From Marinomonas sp. CT5 (GTDB taxonomy: Bacteria; Pseudomonadota; Gammaproteobacteria; Pseudomonadales; Marinomonadaceae), in contig NZ_CP025572.1 in the NCBI RefSeq assembly GCF_018336975.1, positions 2,751,171 to 2,815,170 on the forward strand: 64,000 bases of DNA, read 5' to 3'. Numbering within the stretch: position 1 is the stretch's first letter; each line of letters opens with the position of its first letter. Shown piece after piece: positions 10,001-18,139 of this stretch. The translations under genes were made by a program, and so were the position numbers. The notes under the pieces are model-generated. The model did no database searches. It was not told where the DNA came from and was given only the letters and a program-made list of their open reading frames with translations.

Positions 10001-10060
10001 AGTCAGCGTTTTGGAGCGATCGATACGGCCGCCATTTTGAAGACGATTCTTCTGAGTCAT
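7043..10060 (-). CDS. soxA: Sarcosine oxidase alpha subunit
   Basis: The 1005-aa large subunit. It begins with a ferredoxin-like region (LTFTYNGKKYKGFAGDTLASALLAN), followed by an NAD-binding Rossmann domain (VVGAGPAGLTAALTAARAGARVIIADEQ) and a C-terminal aminomethyltransferase/GcvT-like tetrahydrofolate domain (RRW-type WYYPQGNETMQQALDRE, then GVLDASTLGKIDIQGKDA). The enzyme oxidises sarcosine to glycine and H2O2 and passes the methyl carbon to tetrahydrofolate as 5,10-methylene-THF. Length matches the family. A GGAG ribosome site precedes the ATG. It sits between soxD and soxG within one operon. Confidence 0.96.
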   Translation of the reverse strand: MTQKNRLQNGGRIDRSKTLTFTYNGKKYKGFAGDTLASALLANKVDIVGRSFKYSRPRGIVAAGAEEPNAIMQIGATEATQIPNVRATQQSLYEGLVAGSTNGWPSVETDLMGYIGKFGGKMMPPGFYYKTFMYPKSMWETYESYIRKAAGLGRSPKENDPDIYDKMNQHCDVMVVGAGPAGLTAALTAARAGARVIIADEQSEFGGSLLSSKETLNGKPATEWVAETVNELAGFDNVLMLPNSQANGYHDHNFLTIQQHCTDQFADRAPNGQVAQRLHHVRAKWVVLATGAHERPLVFGNNDVPGCMVANAVSTYINRYGVVPGNELVLMTSNDNAYRTALDWHDAGRNVVAIVDSRKNPQGTFVDAARERGISIMVGSGVIDVQGSKRVTGVSVAPLNEEGDAIVGAIAKLSADTVASSGGWSPVIHLSCHTGARPVWNEDILGFTPGKTLQKQLTAGAINGSFDTKQALEEGLKAALDALSHLGLEAQETMLPETEVIEESKAMALFHIPHTKPTSQAPKQFVDYQNDVTASGIELACREGFESIEHVKRYTAMGFGTDQGKLGNINGMAIAAKALKQSIPETGTTIFRPNYTPVTFGVIAGRDCGELFDPERYTAMHAWHVERGAKFEDVGQWKRPWYYPQGNETMQQALDRECLATRESVGILDASTLGKIDIQGKDAREFLGRVYTNAWAKLPVGKCRYGLMCGEDGMVFDDGVTSCLAENHFLMTTTSGGAARVLSWLEIYHQTEWPELEVYFNSVTDHWSTMTISGPNSRKLLEKLTDYDVSKENMAFMDWKAMTVAGVPARVFRISFTGELSFEINVQANYGLHVWKELFEKGAEFNLTPYGTETMHILRAEKGFIIAGQDTDGSVHPFDLGMPWAVSMQKPFSFIGKRGMQREDCVRADRKQLVGLKTVDPNVVLPEGAQGVLDPKAPIPMPMVGHVTSSYWSANLNRSVAMGFVKGGHNKMGEKVFYPLVDGRVIEAEICSPVFLDPKGERQNV

Positions 10061-10071
10061 TGATCCGCTCC

Positions 10072-10371
10072 TTACTTACTCTGAGTTGCGTTGGCCACAA
10101 CAGAAGGCTTTTCGCCAACTTTGTAGACTTCTTTAATTTCGTAAGTTTGGGTGTCACGAGTAATATTAAAATACTTACGACAACCTACCGCATGCACCCA
10201 AAGTTCATGGTGTATTCCTCTAGGATTCGAACGGAAATACAAAAACTCCCCCCATTCTTTATCCGAACAATTATCTGGATCGACCGGACGAGAAATGTGT
10301 GCTTGTCCTGCTGCGTGAAATTCATTTTCTTCACGGTATTCGCAACAATGCGGGCAATATATATGAAACAT
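10072..10371 (-). CDS. soxD: Sarcosine oxidase delta subunit
   Basis: A 99-aa SoxD protein. The N-terminal IYCPHCCEYREENEF contains the zinc-binding cysteines/histidine typical of the delta subunit, and the mid-section WGEFLYFRSNPRGIHHELWVHAVGCRKYFNITRDT is the family signature; Cys in VGCRKYF is a further zinc ligand. The C-terminal tail is short and variable. It is the structural subunit of the heterotetramer. GGGAGAG precedes the ATG by six bases. It lies 15 bp after soxB and 11 bp before soxA. Confidence 0.95.
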   Translation of the reverse strand: MFHIYCPHCCEYREENEFHAAGQAHISRPVDPDNCSDKEWGEFLYFRSNPRGIHHELWVHAVGCRKYFNITRDTQTYEIKEVYKVGEKPSVVANATQSK

Positions 10372-10386
10372 GATTAACTCTCCCGA

Positions 10387-11640
10387 TTAATGCGCTACAC
10401 CAGCAGCGCCGTGTTCATCGATCAGCGCGCCGTCATGGAAACGGAACATAGAAAAAGGTTTAGCCAACTCATGCATTTCGCCTTTCGCCAAAGACGCAGC
10501 AAATACATGACCTGACCCAGGCGTTGCTTTAAAGCCACCCGTTCCCCAACCACAGTTAAAAAACAAGTTTTTCACTGGTGTCTCACTAATGATTGGACAA
10601 GCATCAGGACACGTATCAACAATACCGCCCCACTGACGATTCATGCGCACACGACTAAAAATAGGGAACATTTCCACTATCGCTTGTATGGTATGCTCAA
10701 TAGTCGTGTAAGAACCACGTTGACCATAGCCGTTATAGCCGTCAATCCCGGCACCAATAACCAAGTCACCTTTATCTGACTGTGACGCATAACCATGCAC
10801 TTGGTTGGACATAACCACAGTATCAAGAATTGGTTTAATTGGTTCAGATACCAAAGCCTGTAAAGGGTGAGACTCCAATGGCAATTCAAAGCCGCCCATT
10901 TTTGCCAACACACTGGAATTACCAGCAACAACACAGCCTACTTTGTCCGCGCGTATTTCACCGTAACGACCAGTACGAACACCAACGACAGTACCGTCTT
11001 CAATAATTAAATCTTCTACTTCGGTTTGCTGAATTAAATCCACACCATGGGCATCAGCACCACGAGCAAATCCCCAAGCAACGGCATCATGACGAGCAAC
11101 ACCCGCACGTGGCTGCCAAGACGCTCCCATCACTGGGTAGCGAGCTCGATCTGAGCAATCTAATATAGGGACAATTTCTTGAACTTGTTTGGCATCTAGC
11201 ACTTCACCATCAATACCGTTTAGACGGTTGGCGTTAACACGACGCTCGATGTCACGCATGTCTTGCAAGGTATGCCCAAGGTTCAAACAACCACGTTGGG
11301 AGAACATGACGTTATAGTTCAAATCCTGTGACAGACCTTCCCATAATTTCATCGCATGTTCATATAAATGCGCGGCTTCATCCCATAAATAATTTGAGCG
11401 TACAATTGTTGTATTACGCGCCGTATTACCACCACCTAAAAAGCCTTTCTCGATTACAGCAACATTGGTGACGCCAAATTCTTTCGCTAAATAATAGGCT
11501 GTTGCCAGACCATGGCCACCGCCGCCCACAATAATCACATCGTATTTCTTTTTAGGGGTTGGATTGCGCCATACCCGTTGCCAGTTCTCATGGTGGCTAA
11601 AACTGTGCTTTAACAACCCAAAGCCTGAATAATGCTGCAT
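10387..11640 (-). CDS. soxB: Sarcosine oxidase beta subunit
   Basis: The 417-aa beta subunit, which holds the sarcosine oxidation site and covalent FMN plus FAD. A dinucleotide-binding motif lies at ~35-65 ([23 protein letters not shown]), followed by [15 protein letters not shown], the typical SoxB segment after the Rossmann core, and a C-terminal [19 protein letters not shown]. The opening [23 protein letters not shown] is the conserved N-terminal arm. It is the first gene of the soxBDAG set; the promoter must lie in the 350 bp upstream. In the related Pseudomonas system expression responds to sarcosine/glycine betaine through AraC-type regulators, but no such regulator is visible here. Confidence 0.95.
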   Translation of the reverse strand: MQHYSGFGLLKHSFSHHENWQRVWRNPTPKKKYDVIIVGGGGHGLATAYYLAKEFGVTNVAVIEKGFLGGGNTARNTTIVRSNYLWDEAAHLYEHAMKLWEGLSQDLNYNVMFSQRGCLNLGHTLQDMRDIERRVNANRLNGIDGEVLDAKQVQEIVPILDCSDRARYPVMGASWQPRAGVARHDAVAWGFARGADAHGVDLIQQTEVEDLIIEDGTVVGVRTGRYGEIRADKVGCVVAGNSSVLAKMGGFELPLESHPLQALVSEPIKPILDTVVMSNQVHGYASQSDKGDLVIGAGIDGYNGYGQRGSYTTIEHTIQAIVEMFPIFSRVRMNRQWGGIVDTCPDACPIISETPVKNLFFNCGWGTGGFKATPGSGHVFAASLAKGEMHELAKPFSMFRFHDGALIDEHGAAGVAH

Positions 11641-11712
11641 CAGATCAGCTCCCTTACATAAATAATCGATTCAACGATTATCGTGGTGTGGTTAAAAAAA
11701 GGTTGTAACGCC

Positions 11713-11732
11713 ACGGCCTGCCGAGGCGCCGT
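11713..11732 (-). promoter_or_regulatory. GC-rich hairpin in sox leader region
   Basis: An imperfect hairpin, ACGGcGCCT and AGGCCGT around a CGGC loop, about 75-95 bases before the soxB start in otherwise AT-rich DNA. It could be a leader structure or a protein site; function is inferred only from position. Confidence 0.3.
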
Positions 11733-11940
11733 AGATTAAGCGTTCACCGTGATAATAGAGAGAAAGATTTCGCTCCTAATGCTTGGAAGCGTCCAGCGAA
11801 TGACAATTTACGACAGAGGAGATGACGGCTTTGGATATGGTATAAAAAAGGAGGTAGCAAAAGACAAAATTTATCGTACAAAACGACCATTTTACTATGT
11901 CAGAAACAAAGGCTAATAAATTGAATTATCAGAGATTAAT

Positions 11941-11980
11941 CAATGTGAGAAGAAAGCGATTCTTCCTCCCTCTCACATTG
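11941..11980. repeat. 10-bp perfect inverted repeat downstream of GH3 gene
   Basis: CAATGTGAGA and TCTCACATTG are separated by 20 bases, beginning 15 bases after the GH3 stop codon. The position suggests a terminator or mRNA 3' stabiliser, but no T-run follows on either strand, so a protein-binding site near the sox promoter is also possible. Confidence 0.5.
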
Positions 11981-11994
11981 ATGGCATGAAAGCA

Positions 11995-14361
11995 TTAATG
12001 GAGGTTATAGTAAGAATGACACAGCATATTCCAATGCTGTGGTAACACTCGATTGTCTCCAACCACATCTATGGTTTTAGTAAACAAAATATGAGTGGCA
12101 GATTTGCCAATCATGATATCGAATTCACCGGCTTCGACCATTCTTTGATGAGCAGAATTAGTAAAGTTCAACATATCAACCGGCAACTCAAAAACGACTG
12201 TAGCCGAGCCACCAGCAGACAAATCTACCCGCTGAAATCCCTTTAATTCGCGGATTGGTCGAACTAAAGAACAGAGTTTATCTCTTACATAAAGCTGTAC
12301 CACTTCACAACCTGAGCGGCTGCCAATGTTTTCTATGTCAACGGATACTCGAATCACACCGTCTTCAATAGGATACTGCGACTGATCGACCTGCATATTG
12401 TTATAAGCAAAATCCGTGTAGGTCAGACCGTAGCCAAAGTTATATTTGGAGCCAAAGTGATAAGCGATAGGAGTACCGCCACTTTTCAATTTGTGATTAT
12501 AAAAATAGGGCACAGCGCCAGCATTTTTCGGAATGGATACCGTCAAACGCCCCGATGGTGAGGCGTTACCCGCGATAATGTCAGCAATAGCGCGAGCGCC
12601 CTCTTGACCCGGCGCCCAAGCAAATAATACCGCAGCAGCTTTTTCTTCCGCGCCATTCAAATTATAAGGCCTGCCACCAGTGACCAGAATAATCACAGGC
12701 TTGCCTGTCGCGATGGCGTCATCAATGAGTTGTTGCTGAACGCCAGGTAAATCCAAGCTGTCGGTATCTGAGCCTTCCCCTACCGTTCCAGTTTGAAATA
12801 AACCGGCGAGATCCCCAACACAAACAACCGCCACGTCGGCTTGCTCAATCGTTGTAATCGCTTGCGCGATTTGACTGGTATCCCGCGAGACCGGAGACGT
12901 CATAGTCTGGTTCATGGCCAAATCCACATCACCCGGAAAAACCGGGGCATTACTATGACGTTCCGTTAAAATGTCGCAACCTTTACTGTATGAAACCTGC
13001 GCAAATGCCTTCTGCATAGCTTCCAGTATCGTTGGGCACACTTTGCTGTTGTCGTCATCACTGCTCAAAATAAGGTGAATGGGAAAACTGTAACCTCCTA
13101 ACAAAGCCAGTTGATCATCCGCTGTGGGTCCTACAACGGCGATTTTTTGTTCCTGTTTCAGTGGCAAACCCGCACGATTTTCAAGCATGACCACGGACTG
13201 CAAAGCCACCTGATAAGCCAATTCAGTCGCTGTATCATTTTGCAGTTCAATAGGCGATTCATCGCAGTAGGGATTTTCAAACAAGCCCATTGAAAATTTC
13301 ACCGATAAAATACGCGCGACGATGTCATCTATCTTCTGCTCTTCGATCAAACCTCGCTCTAATGCCAAAATCAGCTGACTTGAGCAAGCATCATCAGGCA
13401 ATTCGATGTCCAAGCCAGCATTAAAGGCTAAAGCGGCGGCATGGGCTTTATCGGCGGCAACACCATGATGACTCGCCAATAGCTCTACCCCACCGTAGTC
13501 AGCCACAATCAAGCCATCAAATCCCCATTGCTCACGCAACACCTCGGTCAATAAATGATAGGAAGCATGACAAGCTTCATTATCGATATCGTGATAAGCC
13601 GGCATAACAGAACCCGCATTGCCAAGCTTCACCGCCATTTCAAACGGCAACATAAAGGTATCGTTGAGCTCCTTAAAACCTAGATGCACGGGGGCATGGT
13701 TTCTCGCCCCCTCACTAAACGAATGGCCAACATAATGTTTTAGCGTAGCCAGAAGGTCGCGCTTCTCACCTTGAAGGCCTTTAACAAACTCCGTTGCCAA
13801 TACACCAACATGATAAGGGTCTTCACCCAGCGTTTCTTCGGTTCTGCCCCAGCGAACATCCCGCGAAACATCTAATACAGGGGCCAAACCATGATGAGCA
13901 CCAACCAGCCGAGTTTGCTCGCCAATGGCTTGCCCAACTTGATGAATCAATTCCGGATTCCAGGTATGGCCATAATTCAAAGAGGAAGGAAAAAGTGTCG
14001 CGTCTTTGGCCATCAACCCCACCAAGCACTCTTCATGAGACATAGCAGGAATGCCCAGCCGGGTTTCTTCGACCAAATATTTTTGCAGATGATTGAGTGC
14101 TTTAACCCCTTCATTGGGGCTGATAACTTGCGTACCTAAGGGACGTGTAATTTGTCCCAAACCGTGTTTTAAGCGCTCTTGAATGGATTTACGTTCGTCC
14201 TGAGATCCCATCTCAAAATCGCGGTCTTGATGCTCGCCATTCGAGGCTAAGATCAACCATTGCGCACCAAGCTGAGCAATCTTTTCTTCTAGCGTCATAC
14301 GAGCCAGTAAATCATCCACCCGTTGCTGAACAGTAAAGTTTGAGTCTTTATAAACTTCCAT
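11995..14361 (-). CDS. Glycoside hydrolase family 3 (beta-glucosidase/xylosidase-like)
   Basis: A 788-aa GH3 enzyme without a signal peptide, so probably cytoplasmic. The N-terminal TIM-barrel has LLARMTLEEKIAQLG at the start, KHYVGHSFSEGARNHAP (the conserved Lys-His pair), and the nucleophile Asp288 in DGLIVADYGG. The alpha/beta sandwich domain follows (IAVVGPTADDQLALLGGY), then a fibronectin-III-like C-terminal domain starting around EVVQLYVRD. Family members cleave terminal beta-linked glucose, xylose or related sugars. It diverges from a sugar ABC importer, suggesting it hydrolyses the imported oligosaccharide inside the cell. The specific sugar is not determined. Confidence 0.9.
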   Translation of the reverse strand: MEVYKDSNFTVQQRVDDLLARMTLEEKIAQLGAQWLILASNGEHQDRDFEMGSQDERKSIQERLKHGLGQITRPLGTQVISPNEGVKALNHLQKYLVEETRLGIPAMSHEECLVGLMAKDATLFPSSLNYGHTWNPELIHQVGQAIGEQTRLVGAHHGLAPVLDVSRDVRWGRTEETLGEDPYHVGVLATEFVKGLQGEKRDLLATLKHYVGHSFSEGARNHAPVHLGFKELNDTFMLPFEMAVKLGNAGSVMPAYHDIDNEACHASYHLLTEVLREQWGFDGLIVADYGGVELLASHHGVAADKAHAAALAFNAGLDIELPDDACSSQLILALERGLIEEQKIDDIVARILSVKFSMGLFENPYCDESPIELQNDTATELAYQVALQSVVMLENRAGLPLKQEQKIAVVGPTADDQLALLGGYSFPIHLILSSDDDNSKVCPTILEAMQKAFAQVSYSKGCDILTERHSNAPVFPGDVDLAMNQTMTSPVSRDTSQIAQAITTIEQADVAVVCVGDLAGLFQTGTVGEGSDTDSLDLPGVQQQLIDDAIATGKPVIILVTGGRPYNLNGAEEKAAAVLFAWAPGQEGARAIADIIAGNASPSGRLTVSIPKNAGAVPYFYNHKLKSGGTPIAYHFGSKYNFGYGLTYTDFAYNNMQVDQSQYPIEDGVIRVSVDIENIGSRSGCEVVQLYVRDKLCSLVRPIRELKGFQRVDLSAGGSATVVFELPVDMLNFTNSAHQRMVEAGEFDIMIGKSATHILFTKTIDVVGDNRVLPQHWNMLCHSYYNLH

Positions 14362-14953
14362 ATAACGAATACCTTAACTATTTATATTTATTATCATTAC
14401 TTCATTTTAGAAACGATTATTCTTGCGACCAATACCTTATATAGAAAATGGATTTCGCTTCCTCGATTTTGACTTCTTTTTCCCATAAGACCATCAAAAT
14501 TAACATTATGTAATATCCCAAATCCGCTACGTTATTTCACATAGATAAGTAACCGAGCCTTACCAGAAAATTCGCCTTTGAAAGTCACCTAATAGAGAGC
14601 CAAAACGTCCCAAAAAATCATATTTTATTTTTTAAAATCATACAGTTAATAAATAAAAACCCTCAGTTATGAACTGGATCTAATCATAGACACAGCACAA
14701 CCAAAAAATAAATGAACTTGAATATCAAATTTCATAATTGAGCAAAAAAGCATATACAGCAATGATCAAGCCACTAAAAGTTTGTTGTCAAAGTGGATTA
14801 GAGACAAATTACTTAAAATCTACTTAACAGCTTAATCATTGAATTTAAAAAGATAATTAAGACGTTTAAAAGACGCACTTTATTCCATATAAAAAAAGCA
14901 CAAGCGATAAAATAAAAGCACGATCACATTAATAATAAAAAAGGACGTTCTTT
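14362..14953. other. Long AT-rich divergent promoter region
   Basis: 592 bp between the divergent GH3 gene and the sugar-binding protein gene. It must contain both promoters. The sequence is strongly AT-rich with many A/T tracts and a weak ATTTTA/TAAAAT repeat around 14630; I found no convincing LacI- or AraC-type palindrome and no ORF. Confidence 0.55.
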
Positions 14954-16249
14954 ATGTACCAGCAAAATAATAAGCATACTAAACCTAATAGAACAAATTG
15001 GAAAAAACTCTTTTATCCAGTCGCCATTGCGGCCTCTCTTACTTCTTCCTTCTCTTGGGCGGATACGACCATTCGTATGCTTCACCTTGAAGCGGACCCC
15101 AAAGTGGTTGCCATTTGGGAACAAGTCGCAAAAGACTATGAAAAAGCCAACCCAGGCCAACACGTCAAACTAGAGTATTTAGAAAACGAAGCCTTCAAAC
15201 AAAAACTGCCAACACTGCTTCAATCCAATCAGCGCCCTGACATCTTCTACAGCTGGGGTGGCGGAAACTTTCAAACTCGTGTTGATGCGGGTCTGTTAAA
15301 AGACGTTACGAAAGAAATGCAAGACATCAAATCCAGATTCTCTGAAGCCAGCTTTGATGCCTACAACTATCATGGCAAGCAATATGGCCTTCCCTACATG
15401 GTGAGCCAAGTGGGTTTTTGGTACAACAAAAGCCTGTTCCAAAAAGCCGGTGTAGACGCCGATAAGATTATCACTTGGGATGACTTTTTAGCCGCCATCC
15501 AAAAACTCCAAGCCGCCGGTATTACGCCTATTACCACCGCGGGTGGTGATAAGTGGCCAGTGCAATTTTATTGGGCGCTACTGACTATGCGCCAAGCTGG
15601 TCAGCAAGGTATTCAAGATGCCATTGACAAAAAAGGCGATGGCTTCGCGGGTAAAGACTTCATCAAAGCGGGCGAAGAGCTAAAACGTTTAGTCGACCTA
15701 AAACCCTTCCAACCTGGCTATTTAGCCGCATCCTTTGGAGACTCATCAGGTAACTTTGGTGATGGCAAAGCCGCTATGCAGCTAATGGGAGATTGGAACT
15801 ACTTATTCCAAGCTCAACAATCTATTACCGGCAAAGGCGTGGGCGATAAAAACTTAGGTTGGATGAACTTCCCTATTCTAAAAGATGGCAAAGGCAAAGC
15901 GACCGATACGCTAGGTGGTATTGCCGGTTGGGTTTTAACCGCCCAAGCCAGCCCTGAAGCCGTTCAATGGTTGAAGTATTTCTCGAATATCGAAATGCAG
16001 AAACACCTGGCCAAAATCAATATGATCATTCCCGTTGTCAAAGGCGCTGATAGCGCGATTGAAAACCCTTTCAAGAAGCGTATTGCGCAAAACATTGCCA
16101 ACTCAACTTGGCACCAGTTGTTTTATGATCAAGCCTTTGGTGCCAATGTTGGTAGCGTGGTGAATGATGTCTCTGTAGGTATTGTTAGTGACTCGCTCAC
16201 TCCAGAAGAAGCCGCTGAACAAGTGCAAGAAGCGTGGGAATTTGAATAA
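14954..16249 (+). CDS. ABC sugar transporter substrate-binding protein
   Basis: A 431-aa periplasmic family-1 solute-binding protein. It has a basic N-terminus, a hydrophobic segment (LFYPVAIAASLTSSFSWA) and an expected cleavage site after SWA. The mature part starts with TTIRMLHLEADPKVVAIWEQVAKDYEKANPG, the classic sugar-binding-protein opening, and contains PDIFYSWGGG and GLPYMVSQVGFWYNKSLF. It delivers a mono- or oligosaccharide to the membrane permeases encoded downstream. AAGGA lies about 8 bases before the ATG. A hairpin after its stop codon may raise its expression relative to the permeases. Confidence 0.9.
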   Translation: MYQQNNKHTKPNRTNWKKLFYPVAIAASLTSSFSWADTTIRMLHLEADPKVVAIWEQVAKDYEKANPGQHVKLEYLENEAFKQKLPTLLQSNQRPDIFYSWGGGNFQTRVDAGLLKDVTKEMQDIKSRFSEASFDAYNYHGKQYGLPYMVSQVGFWYNKSLFQKAGVDADKIITWDDFLAAIQKLQAAGITPITTAGGDKWPVQFYWALLTMRQAGQQGIQDAIDKKGDGFAGKDFIKAGEELKRLVDLKPFQPGYLAASFGDSSGNFGDGKAAMQLMGDWNYLFQAQQSITGKGVGDKNLGWMNFPILKDGKGKATDTLGGIAGWVLTAQASPEAVQWLKYFSNIEMQKHLAKINMIIPVVKGADSAIENPFKKRIAQNIANSTWHQLFYDQAFGANVGSVVNDVSVGIVSDSLTPEEAAEQVQEAWEFE

Positions 16250-16275
16250 CGCGAACTAAGCACGAATCGATCCAT

Positions 16276-16297
16276 ACAGCCAACTCAGGTTGGCTGT
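16276..16297 (+). promoter_or_regulatory. Hairpin between binding-protein and permease genes
   Basis: A perfect 9-bp stem (ACAGCCAAC/GTTGGCTGT) with a TCAG tetraloop, 26 bases after the binding-protein stop. There is no T-run. Such intercistronic hairpins typically stabilise the upstream mRNA or partly terminate, giving more binding protein than permease. Confidence 0.6.
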
Positions 16298-16319
16298 TAT
16301 CTCTTTCATGAGGCTTGCT

Positions 16320-17267
16320 ATGAGTAATGATGTCACCACTATTGAAAATCGCTCCAGTACTTCTTCGAATCAAAACGTGTCTCGCTGGTTTAAAAAAAAC
16401 AATCACGGCAATCGCCTACTGACACTCGTATTATTTTTGCCACCCGCCCTATTACTTTTTACCATTTTTGTCATTTTGCCCATTGGTGAAGCGGGTTATT
16501 ACAGTTTATTCCGCTGGAATGGTTATGGAGAGCCGAGCAAATGGGTGGAATTCAGTAACTACATTCGTCTATTCAAACACAGTGCGTTTGAAACGGCGGT
16601 GTGGAATACACTCAAAATAATTATTGTTTCACTGATTATTCAACTGCCCTTGGCTTTGATTATCGCCCTTTCTATCTACAAAAAAAGCTGGGCCAACAGT
16701 CTATTCCGTTTGATTTTCTTTTTGCCTTATATTTTGGCCGAAGTGGCCGCAGGGCTTATTTGGCGTTTTGTTTTTGATGGCGATTACGGCGTGATGGCAA
16801 AATTTACCGAGGCGCTTAATACCGACACTTGGTACATTTTGGCGGATAAAAACTGGGCATTTGTTGCCATTTTAGTGGTGCTTGTTTGGAAATATTTTGG
16901 CTTCCATATGATGATTTACATCGCGGCTTTGCAAGGCGTTCCAAAAGACCTTATCGAAGCGAGCAAGTTAGATGGCGCGAGCCGTTTTCAGGCGATTTGG
17001 TATGTGAAGATTCCGCTCATTATGTCGGGCATCACCATCTCCATCTTTTTCAGTATTTTGGGGGCGCTACAAACCTTCGATCTGATTATGCCGCTTACTG
17101 GCGGTGGCCCATCTCATAGTACTCACACCTTGGTTTCTTACCTCTACACCTTTGGTATTACCAGAATGAATGTTGGCTTTGGTAGTGCGGTGGGTGTGGT
17201 GTTGTTTATATGCTGTGTGATTTTTGCCTTCACGTATCAAAGCACCATTATGAAAGACAAAAAATAA
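16320..17267 (+). CDS. ABC sugar transporter permease (MalF/UgpA type)
   Basis: A 315-aa inner-membrane permease with about six transmembrane helices, the first near residues 35-60. The EAA loop that contacts the ATPase is visible as GVPKDLIEASKLDGASRFQAIWYVKIPL. The start at 16320 is preferred because GAGG lies seven bases upstream; the open frame continues 10 codons further without a ribosome site. It is the first of two permeases and follows the binding protein by 70 bp. Substrate specificity follows the binding protein. Confidence 0.9.
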   Translation: MSNDVTTIENRSSTSSNQNVSRWFKKNNHGNRLLTLVLFLPPALLLFTIFVILPIGEAGYYSLFRWNGYGEPSKWVEFSNYIRLFKHSAFETAVWNTLKIIIVSLIIQLPLALIIALSIYKKSWANSLFRLIFFLPYILAEVAAGLIWRFVFDGDYGVMAKFTEALNTDTWYILADKNWAFVAILVVLVWKYFGFHMMIYIAALQGVPKDLIEASKLDGASRFQAIWYVKIPLIMSGITISIFFSILGALQTFDLIMPLTGGGPSHSTHTLVSYLYTFGITRMNVGFGSAVGVVLFICCVIFAFTYQSTIMKDKK

Positions 17268-17279
17268 AAGGAACACCCT

Positions 17280-18107
17280 ATGTTAGCAATGCGAAGAATA
17301 TCTTGGGGAAAATACATCTTCTTAATCTTGGTCGCGGGCTTTGTCTTAGTGCCTATGTTTGCCACTGTGCTCGGTGGGTTCAAAAGCTTAGGCGAATTAC
17401 GCACCAACCCATTTGGCTTGCCAGATGTGTGGGAGTTTGAATATTACGCACAGGTTTTTGCCGATGGTTCCATTTGGCAGCTGATGAAAAACTCACTGAT
17501 TATTGCGTTTTTCTCGGTGCTACTGACCATTATCATCGGCACCATGACCGCGTTTACCTTTTCTCATATTAAGTTTGCGGGCTACAAATACATTTATAAC
17601 TACTTCTTAATTGGCATGATGTTTCCAGCGGCCGCGGCGATACTTCCCTTGTTTCTAAAGATTCGTGATCTGGGTCTATTGGACAGTTTATCTGGCGTCG
17701 TTATTCCCCAAGTGGCATTCGGGTTAGGCTTCAGTATTTTGTTGTTCCGCACCTTTTTCGAACAGCTGCCCGCTGAGCTGTTTGATGCCGCTCGCGTCGA
17801 TGGCTGTAGTTACATCAAATTTTATTGGCATGTGATCCTGCCACTCTCTACCCCAATTCTTGCCACCGTTGGCGTCTTTGTCTTGGTGGCAAGCTGGAAC
17901 AATTACTTGCTGCCTTTGCTGGTACTGAATACGGAACAACAATACCCATGGACGCTAGGCATCATGCAATATCGTGGCGAATATGGCATCGAATGGAACC
18001 GAATCTTGGCCTATGTCACTGTGACCATCAGCCCTGCCATCGTATTTTTCTTGTTTGCTCAAAAATACATTGTCGAAGGCTTAACGGGCGGTGCGGTAAA
18101 AGGTTAA
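17280..18107 (+). CDS. ABC sugar transporter permease (MalG/UgpE type)
   Basis: A 275-aa permease of the MalG branch with about six transmembrane helices and the EAA-loop sequence LPAELFDAARVDGCSYIKFYWHVILPLSTP. It begins 12 bp after the first permease; AAGGAAC provides the ribosome site. It forms the heterodimeric membrane channel with the preceding gene product. The family length is typical. Confidence 0.9.
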   Translation: MLAMRRISWGKYIFLILVAGFVLVPMFATVLGGFKSLGELRTNPFGLPDVWEFEYYAQVFADGSIWQLMKNSLIIAFFSVLLTIIIGTMTAFTFSHIKFAGYKYIYNYFLIGMMFPAAAAILPLFLKIRDLGLLDSLSGVVIPQVAFGLGFSILLFRTFFEQLPAELFDAARVDGCSYIKFYWHVILPLSTPILATVGVFVLVASWNNYLLPLLVLNTEQQYPWTLGIMQYRGEYGIEWNRILAYVTVTISPAIVFFLFAQKYIVEGLTGGAVKG

Positions 18108-18139
18108 CCCAATTACATAGAATAATAAGGAAGAATGTT

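Larger units (their letters stand above)
11641..11994. other. Intergenic region upstream of soxB
   Basis: This 354-bp stretch separates the 3' end of the GH3 gene from soxB, both on the minus strand. It must hold the sox promoter and leader. I see two structured elements, listed separately: a GC-rich hairpin near soxB and a 10-bp inverted repeat next to the GH3 stop codon. I checked for glycine-riboswitch landmarks and did not find them. No ORF of convincing quality. Confidence 0.6.

Noticed and set aside
11641..11860. Glycine or other known riboswitch before soxB
   Set aside because: I looked for the conserved glycine-riboswitch core and SAM-type landmarks and found none; only a generic hairpin is present.
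17825..18139. N-terminal extension of the ABC ATPase reading frame
   Set aside because: The extension overlaps the preceding permease gene in another frame. A GTG with AAGGAAG six bases upstream fits the family start.
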